Source: a virus. Taken from it: a stretch of 21,498 nt of DNA. The position numbers and the translations under genes were made by a program. Location: positions 1 through 21,498 of IMG/VR virus record IMGVR_UViG_3300025860_000106; one strand, written 5' to 3'. Under the pieces are notes generated by a model. It had not been told where the DNA came from, made no database searches, and worked only from the letters and a program-made list of their open reading frames with translations. Below are positions 18,944 through 21,498 of this stretch, piece after piece; position 1 is the first letter of the stretch, and every line of letters begins with the position of its first letter.

Positions 18944-21427
18944 TCATTCACTCCAATCTAATACTGTGAAACTGCTTGTGGATGAACCATCGAATGTTAA
19001 TTGTAGTGATGGTTCAGTGGATGGTTCAGTTGCTTCAATTATACCTGTGTCTGTTAAGTCTTCATCCCACACACGGAACTGTCCGATTGTACCCATAAAG
19101 ATGTAGCCAAGTTCTAAGTTAGTAGATGACAAGTCAGGCAGTTCTGTAGGGGTTGTGTTGGCTGTTAGTAGTGTGCCTTCGTGCGCACCATTAAGGAACG
19201 TAGAGCCATAACGACCAGCAAAGTTGAATGGTACGTTAATGTTTGGGCTGTAAACATTGTTTGCGCCAATAACCTCATCATAGCCAGAAGTTGCCTGTTG
19301 TTGTATGAACCTTGGTTGGCCTGTTCTAGTACCTGCCGTTGAAATTATGTTGTAGAGGATGTTACTTGAATCTAGCCTCCAACGCCACGGCAAGGCTGTG
19401 TTATTACCACCATCTTCAGCATAAGTCACCTTACCATCCATCTGTATAGACAAAGCAAGAGGGTTAATTTCTTTGGCTGATACGTTGTCCCAAAGGTTAT
19501 AATCCCCAGCATTACCAAAACCCCCAGCAGTAGCAAAGAAGTTTTGGAGAGTTAGTTTAGTGGTGTGACTAACTGCTTTAACAATAATTGAATATGTTTT
19601 ACTTACTGATGAGATGTCAGATCCACCACTATACAAAGCTGTACCAAACTCAAACTGTCCATCATGAACTGTGACCCTAGCATCGAGAGTACCGCCATGA
19701 ATAAAATCTGCTGTAATTAAATATAATTTACCTGAGACAGTAGGGAAGTTGGCGCTTGCAGTTCCCAAAAAGCTGGTGTCAGTAACTTTTAATCTGTTAG
19801 AGTCCACGGATAATGTAGAATTAGAAGAAGTCCAATCATTTGTGTTACTATCAAACGTACCATTTGTAATTAACTCAGTGCCTGTAGTCTCAACAGGTGT
19901 AGGATAAGGCAAGTTAGCCGCAGGGACTGTTAGTGTCTCAGCCGCCCTTGTTACAGTTGATCCTGATGTTGGGATGTAACTTGATGGGGTTGCGCCAGCT
20001 TCTAGTTGTACCCCTGCTACGTCAATAGCTTTTACAGAACCAAATGATGTACCTGTAGTAGTCGCACTTGTAGATAGGTAGAAAAATAAGTCATGATTAC
20101 GAGAGCTATCGTTTTCTGAGATTGTTCCGTAAAACCTACGCCATCCGCCACCTACATCAACCACACCTTGGGTAAGAAATGCAGTCGAAACAACTGTGCC
20201 ATCATAATGCCCTGTAGTCAGTACACCATTTGACGTGTTAATACATACCCCAATTATGTCAGGTCCAGTATTATATCTCACATGAATAAATGGAACAGTT
20301 GAACCCGACTTGTAATAGAAAGATAAACAATGAGTACCAGAACCACTTGTAGCAAAGGATAGATTATAAATCCTATTAGTAGTGCTTGTCGCACTAGTGT
20401 TAATCCGCACAGCCCCATTTGGTATGCCGTTCCAATCCGCCCTTGTCGTGTTAGACCATATTCCGCCAGTCCAACTACCACCACTAATATCTGAAGGATG
20501 TGCCAAGTTAGTCCTAGCTTCGCTCTCATGGAGGATGCCTTCGTTAACCCAAGCAGAACCATTGTAGACGTGATGTCCAACTCTTGGTAGGTAAACAGCA
20601 GAACTTGTTGCGGTTGGAACGTAGCTGTTGCCTGTTGCTGAGTTGTTTACCATGCCACCTAAGTCACTGCGGTAAACGTGTGCGCCCCAAGCATAGATGC
20701 CCGAAGTTCCATCTCCTACAAGTGCAGGGCTTGGGTTAACAGGATCACCAGACTGGTTAAAAGGCAAGATAGCCGTCCAAATTACATTGTCTGCTCTAGT
20801 AATATCAACAGTGCATAAATACCAACCGTCCCCAACAGAAGTAATAGTGGGATTTTCAACTAAACCATTAGTACCGTAGGTTACACCACTTGCGAGTGTT
20901 CCTGATGTTAAGTTGAAAGTCTTAGCTGAATGATCATTCCCATTATCGGTAATCATTAGTGAAACATGATCCCATTCTGCGGCTTTAGCATAAACAGCTA
21001 GTGTTCTCCCTGCTTGTGATTTTCGTTGTGCAACAAAACGTTTATGATGACCAGAATCCTCAATTAATTTAGCGGCAGTTAATGTACCATCTGGTGCAGT
21101 AGTAGCGTTTGAAACTGCTGTAATACCGTAGTCGTCCCAATACGAATGAGTAAAATCCTCAGAGTACGGCATTATGTTATGTGGAGCCCATTTGAGAAGA
21201 CCATCTGAGTCTACCATCGTAGCTTGTCCTGCGCGAGCATGTGTTACACTGTTAGCTAGAGTGCTATCTGCACCGCCTGTTCTGTACGTGTTACCGATGA
21301 AGTCCAATGCTAACTTTGGATCAAAGCCGCCTACTGCATAAACTGATAAGGCGGCTATTGATGTTGAAGACAGAGGCCACCCGAAGGTAGGCCATAGTTT
21401 CATAGTGTCTAAATTAAACTGCGTCAT
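18944..21427 (-). CDS. Modular fibre/lectin-like protein 1, likely host recognition, 827 aa
   Basis: Large predicted virion or tail surface protein. After an N-terminal lead (1-83, with ALDFIGNTYRTGG), four beta-rich modules follow. A (about 84-271) runs from NIMPYSEDFTHSYW to GDGTSGIYAWGAH and NSYVPT. B (about 304-495) runs from EARTNLAHPSD to VQLEAGATPSSYIPT. C (about 517-660) runs from ELITNGTFDSNTNDW to WDNVSAKEI. D (about 663-800) is LamG-like, with GSTFLNGAHEG and FMGTIGQFRVWDEDL. A short tail (801-827) ends DWSE. A and B are paralogous within the protein; B, C and D recur in the smaller fibre protein. ATG 21427 has AGGAGAAG upstream. These modules are typical of marine phage receptor-binding or decoration proteins; the ligand is unknown. 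Confidence 0.8.
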   Translation of the reverse strand: MTQFNLDTMKLWPTFGWPLSSTSIAALSVYAVGGFDPKLALDFIGNTYRTGGADSTLANSVTHARAGQATMVDSDGLLKWAPHNIMPYSEDFTHSYWDDYGITAVSNATTAPDGTLTAAKLIEDSGHHKRFVAQRKSQAGRTLAVYAKAAEWDHVSLMITDNGNDHSAKTFNLTSGTLASGVTYGTNGLVENPTITSVGDGWYLCTVDITRADNVIWTAILPFNQSGDPVNPSPALVGDGTSGIYAWGAHVYRSDLGGMVNNSATGNSYVPTATSSAVYLPRVGHHVYNGSAWVNEGILHESEARTNLAHPSDISGGSWTGGIWSNTTRADWNGIPNGAVRINTSATSTTNRIYNLSFATSGSGTHCLSFYYKSGSTVPFIHVRYNTGPDIIGVCINTSNGVLTTGHYDGTVVSTAFLTQGVVDVGGGWRRFYGTISENDSSRNHDLFFYLSTSATTTGTSFGSVKAIDVAGVQLEAGATPSSYIPTSGSTVTRAAETLTVPAANLPYPTPVETTGTELITNGTFDSNTNDWTSSNSTLSVDSNRLKVTDTSFLGTASANFPTVSGKLYLITADFIHGGTLDARVTVHDGQFEFGTALYSGGSDISSVSKTYSIIVKAVSHTTKLTLQNFFATAGGFGNAGDYNLWDNVSAKEINPLALSIQMDGKVTYAEDGGNNTALPWRWRLDSSNILYNIISTAGTRTGQPRFIQQQATSGYDEVIGANNVYSPNINVPFNFAGRYGSTFLNGAHEGTLLTANTTPTELPDLSSTNLELGYIFMGTIGQFRVWDEDLTDTGIIEATEPSTEPSLQLTFDGSSTSSFTVLDWSE

Positions 21428-21498
21428 ATCTGGCTTCTCCTGATCCTTTTGCCCATAGTCCTCCGCCTAATTCAGATAGAGAAGGAACTGAAACAGGT
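21414..21498 (-). CDS. C-terminal end of an unidentified gene (partial)
   Basis: An open frame enters from the right edge on the - strand and ends with TAA at 21414-21416, overlapping the start of the large fibre gene (ATG 21425-21427) by 14 nt. The visible 27 residues contain SELGGGLWAKGSGEARYDAV, Gly-rich and without a recognisable domain. Continuous reading and the overlap typical of this block support a real gene. Its start and identity lie outside the window; by position it should belong to the structural genes. Confidence 0.55.
   Translation of the reverse strand, partial: PVSVPSLSELGGGLWAKGSGEARYDAV

Noticed and set aside
18943-18951. GTG start of the smaller fibre gene
   Set aside because: The GGAG element ends 1 nt before it; ATG 18942 has that GGAG at 8 nt.
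1-21498. CRISPR array, insertion sequence or rRNA
   Set aside because: No regularly spaced direct repeats, transposase or rRNA-like sequence was seen; the only recombinase is the phage integrase.

Overview
The window is part of a tailed-phage genome of the T7 supergroup (Autographivirus-like podovirus), most likely marine. The + strand carries the T7 early/replication set in T7 order: a single-subunit RNA polymerase, a gp2.5-like ssDNA-binding protein, endonuclease I, a primase-helicase, a family A DNA polymerase and a 5'-3' exonuclease. Added to this set are a tyrosine integrase just upstream of the RNA polymerase, a MazG-type pyrophosphohydrolase, a DUF3310 protein and a monomeric B12-dependent (class II) ribonucleotide reductase. 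Integrase upstream of RNAP is known from marine T7-like phages of cyanobacteria and SAR11. The class II reductase and the GTA-type 3TM holin suggest a marine alphaproteobacterial host, but the host is inference; no host gene is present.

Layout. Positions 1-197 are a structured leader. Positions 198-1868 hold six small early genes of unknown function, two of them under 60 codons, closed by a terminator at 1880-1907. Positions 1943-5476 carry integrase and RNA polymerase, closed by a terminator at 5558-5591. Positions 5611-6577 carry the ssDNA-binding protein and endonuclease I, closed by a UUCG terminator at 6586-6618. Positions 6632-14360 are a tightly overlapped replication and nucleotide operon: a methylase-like protein, primase-helicase, a winged-helix-like protein, MazG, DNA polymerase, an overlapping small gene, exonuclease, DUF3310 and ribonucleotide reductase, closed by a terminator at 14367-14408. 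Positions 14442-15080 hold three small genes, one of them an NrdR-like zinc ribbon. Positions 15081-15308 are non-coding, with an inverted repeat, a promoter-like motif and a perfect 16-bp terminator.

From 15309 to the window end everything reads on the - strand and converges on the + block. In transcription order this arm contains the end of an unidentified gene, two large modular fibre/lectin-like proteins, a conserved small protein, a lysis cassette (TM/coiled-coil protein, 3TM holin, a second TM/coiled-coil protein, GH108 endolysin) and a 26-residue membrane peptide. Capsid, portal, tail-tube and terminase genes are not in the window and presumably lie beyond the right edge.

How it works together. 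Host RNA polymerase would read the early block and make the phage RNA polymerase, which reads replication and late genes. Endonuclease I and the exonuclease break down host DNA and process phage DNA. MazG, DUF3310 and the reductase would adjust nucleotide pools. The - strand arm makes adsorption and lysis proteins. The most notable points are the convergent late arm (T7-like genomes are normally read in one direction), an NrdR-like zinc ribbon next to the reductase, a Gly-to-Ser change in the RNA polymerase motif B, a 116-nt out-of-frame overlap at the DNA polymerase 3' end, domain shuffling between the two fibre proteins, and a tRNA-like fold in the leader.
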